Shown: positions 62,824 through 64,000 of the stretch, piece by piece
How the letters are laid out: each line of letters starts with the position of its first letter
Position numbering within the stretch: the stretch's first letter is position 1
Origin: Lachnospiraceae bacterium
GTDB taxonomy: Bacteria; Bacillota; Clostridia; Lachnospirales; Lachnospiraceae
NCBI GenBank assembly: GCA_017619635.1
Contig: JAFZRZ010000029.1
Location: 1 to 64,000, forward strand
Direction: 5' to 3'
DNA: 64,000 nt
Program-made: the position numbers and the translations under genes
Notes under the pieces: model-generated
Seen by the model: the letters and a program-made list of their open reading frames with translations, nothing else
Databases searched by the model: none
What the model was told of the DNA's origin: nothing

Positions 62824-63813
62824 CTACTGTTCTAATCTGAACTTGTTATCGGGATCCAAACTCAGCTTATATCTGTCTGTTGGTTCATCCCAGACGGAAA
62901 CATCAGGTCCCTTTGGAAGTATGTCATTCGGGTTTGTCTTTAAACAACATAAGTGATAATGCTTCTTGATTGCTTCGAAATGAGTATTGTCCCTAAATGC
63001 ATCCTCCGTATAAAGATCTCTTGCATATCCCCATAGATTCGGATAATCCTTTAACATCTTTTTGTTGACTCTGAATCCGTTAAAATATGCAACATCAAAT
63101 CTTGCCAGTGTAACATAGAGTCTGATATCGGATTCCGTAATATATTCCCCGAATAAAAATCTCTGCTTTGAAAGTCTCTCTTCAAGCACATCAAACGCAT
63201 CAAAGACCAGTTTATAAGCTGCCGAGTATGCCTCCTGGCTTTGTGCAAATCCCGCCTTATATACTCCGTTGTTAACATCATGGAATATGAAGGCATTGAG
63301 CTTGTCTATCTCTTCTCTTAAGTGGGCAGGATAAAGATCCGGCGCTTTCTTTTTATGAAACTTCTTCCAGGAAGTCTCAAAATAAAGAGTCAGATTAAAA
63401 TAATCATTGTTTACGACCGCTCCTGTCTTAAGATCAACAAGAGCAGGTACCGTGAATCTTCCTTTATAATCCGGATCGGCTTTCTTATATGCCTCGCTTA
63501 AAAGTTTTATCCCAAGGACGGGATCAACATCACCCTCATCGAGTGTGAACGCCCAGTCAGACCAGGGTACGTCGGGACGTATCGGATCAAGAGTGCCGAC
63601 CGATATGACATCCTCAAGTCCAAGAAGCTGTCTTACAATGATAGACCTGTTTGCCCACGGACATACAGGAGCCCAGAGTATTCTGTATCTGCCTGCCTCT
63701 ACTGGGAGTTCTCCCTCACCGTCACCAAACGGAGTCACAAACCTGTTTGACTGTCTTTCAAACTTTCCGCTCTTATTAACTTCTGTATTTGTTACATGAT
63801 CAACTACTGCCAT
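62824..63813 (-). CDS. Glutathionyl-hydroquinone-reductase-like GST with CPWA site
   Basis: 329 residues, the normal length of the ECM4/YqjG family. The active-site segment is LWAPVCPWANRSII (Cys about 51), the canonical CPWA of Xi-class GSTs. The helical domain has FLFGEYITESDIRLYVTLAR. It is a paralogue of the 58791-60002 gene, but keeps the consensus motif and lacks the long C-terminal tail. The catalytic Cys would take thiol adducts, with glutathione or another low-molecular-weight thiol as reductant. It is separated by 27 bases from a third copy. Confidence 0.88.
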   Translation of the reverse strand: MAVVDHVTNTEVNKSGKFERQSNRFVTPFGDGEGELPVEAGRYRILWAPVCPWANRSIIVRQLLGLEDVISVGTLDPIRPDVPWSDWAFTLDEGDVDPVLGIKLLSEAYKKADPDYKGRFTVPALVDLKTGAVVNNDYFNLTLYFETSWKKFHKKKAPDLYPAHLREEIDKLNAFIFHDVNNGVYKAGFAQSQEAYSAAYKLVFDAFDVLEERLSKQRFLFGEYITESDIRLYVTLARFDVAYFNGFRVNKKMLKDYPNLWGYARDLYTEDAFRDNTHFEAIKKHYHLCCLKTNPNDILPKGPDVSVWDEPTDRYKLSLDPDNKFRLEQ

Positions 63814-63840
63814 GATATCTCCTCTCAGGTATGGACACCA

Positions 63841-64000
63841 TTAAGCGGTGAGCCCAAACTTCTTTTTTCTGTCATTAATCTCTTCCCAGATGCCTGTATC
63901 AGGTCCGTCAGGCAGGATGCTGTCAGGATTTTCTGTCAGTCTCAAAAAGATATCTTTCTTTATTTCATTAAAATCCGTGACACTCTTAAATGCATCATGT
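63841..64000 (-). CDS. Third GST-family gene, C-terminal fragment cut by the window edge
   Basis: The last ~52 codons of a minus-strand gene whose 5' part lies beyond the window. The translation runs HDAFKSVTDFNEIKK ... LTENPDSILPDGPDTGIW and ends KFGLTA. This aligns with the C-terminus of the GST at 62824-63813 (DAFRDNTHFEAIKKHY ... TNPNDILPKGPDVSVW). The active site is not visible. Confidence 0.8.
   Translation of the reverse strand, partial: HDAFKSVTDFNEIKKDIFLRLTENPDSILPDGPDTGIWEEINDRKKKFGLTA

Noticed and set aside
1..64000. Mobile elements, prophage or CRISPR
   Set aside because: No transposase, integrase, phage gene, spaced direct-repeat array or cas gene was seen; all genes are co-oriented and fit chromosomal backbone or metabolic operons.

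Overview
The window looks like a chromosomal segment of an anaerobic, low-to-moderate GC Gram-positive in the class Clostridia, most likely a member of the Lachnospiraceae. The supporting signs are an anaerobic (CbiK/CbiD/CbiG-type) cobalamin pathway, a SCIFF peptide with its radical-SAM maturase, a high-molecular-weight-rubredoxin fusion, a CD1871A-type CXXC mini-protein, a priA-def-fmt-rsmB-rlmN-stp-prkC-rsgA cluster typical of Firmicutes, and many strong AGGAGG-like ribosome binding sites. Genus and species cannot be told from the sequence. Every gene I accept lies on the minus strand, so transcription runs from high to low coordinates. I see no IS element, prophage or CRISPR array.

Left third (1-20.9 kb): a cobalamin operon. 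A sigma-A-like promoter (20901-20929), a B12-box riboswitch and a terminator-type expression platform precede about 17 genes. In order these are an exported cobaltochelatase CbiK with a frameshifted C-terminal domain, a BtuF-like lipoprotein, a permease, an ABC ATPase fused to cobyric acid synthase CbiP, cobT, cobU, cobS, cbiB, cobD-like, cbiC, cbiD, cbiF, cbiG, cbiH, a CbiJ-CbiE-CbiT triple fusion, cbiA and a small Cys-rich protein. A methyl-accepting chemotaxis protein and a terminator follow. cbiL (C20 methyltransferase) is not in the operon. Upstream of the riboswitch lies a redox group: a TlpA thioredoxin, the CXXC mini-protein, a polyferredoxin-like membrane protein, an atypical peptide deformylase and a flavin reductase-rubredoxin fusion. 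It is preceded by a GNAT protein, an alpha/beta hydrolase, a glycosyltransferase and dTDP-glucose dehydratase.

Middle (27.4-51.4 kb): housekeeping. It holds the priA...rsgA translation/signalling operon, recJ directly behind a strong terminator, secDF, the SCIFF pair, a CorC-type CBS protein, tRNA-Leu(CAA), typA, a large HD-GYP/REC/GGDEF cyclic-di-GMP protein and a flotillin.

Right end (51.5-64 kb): a sulfur region. It contains malY/patB with a DUF3737 beta-helix protein, the metNIQ methionine importer, and an operon metY - SsuA-like - GST - SsuB-like - SsuC-like - GNAT. This is followed, upstream of metY, by two more glutathione-transferase-like genes, the last cut by the window edge. A nearly identical 19-bp palindrome stands at the same distance upstream of the promoters of metN and metY, which suggests one LysR-type sulfur regulator. 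The GST-plus-sulfonate-type-importer-plus-sulfhydrylase grouping, and the slippery-run frameshift joining CbiK to an extra domain, are the two points most worth following up.
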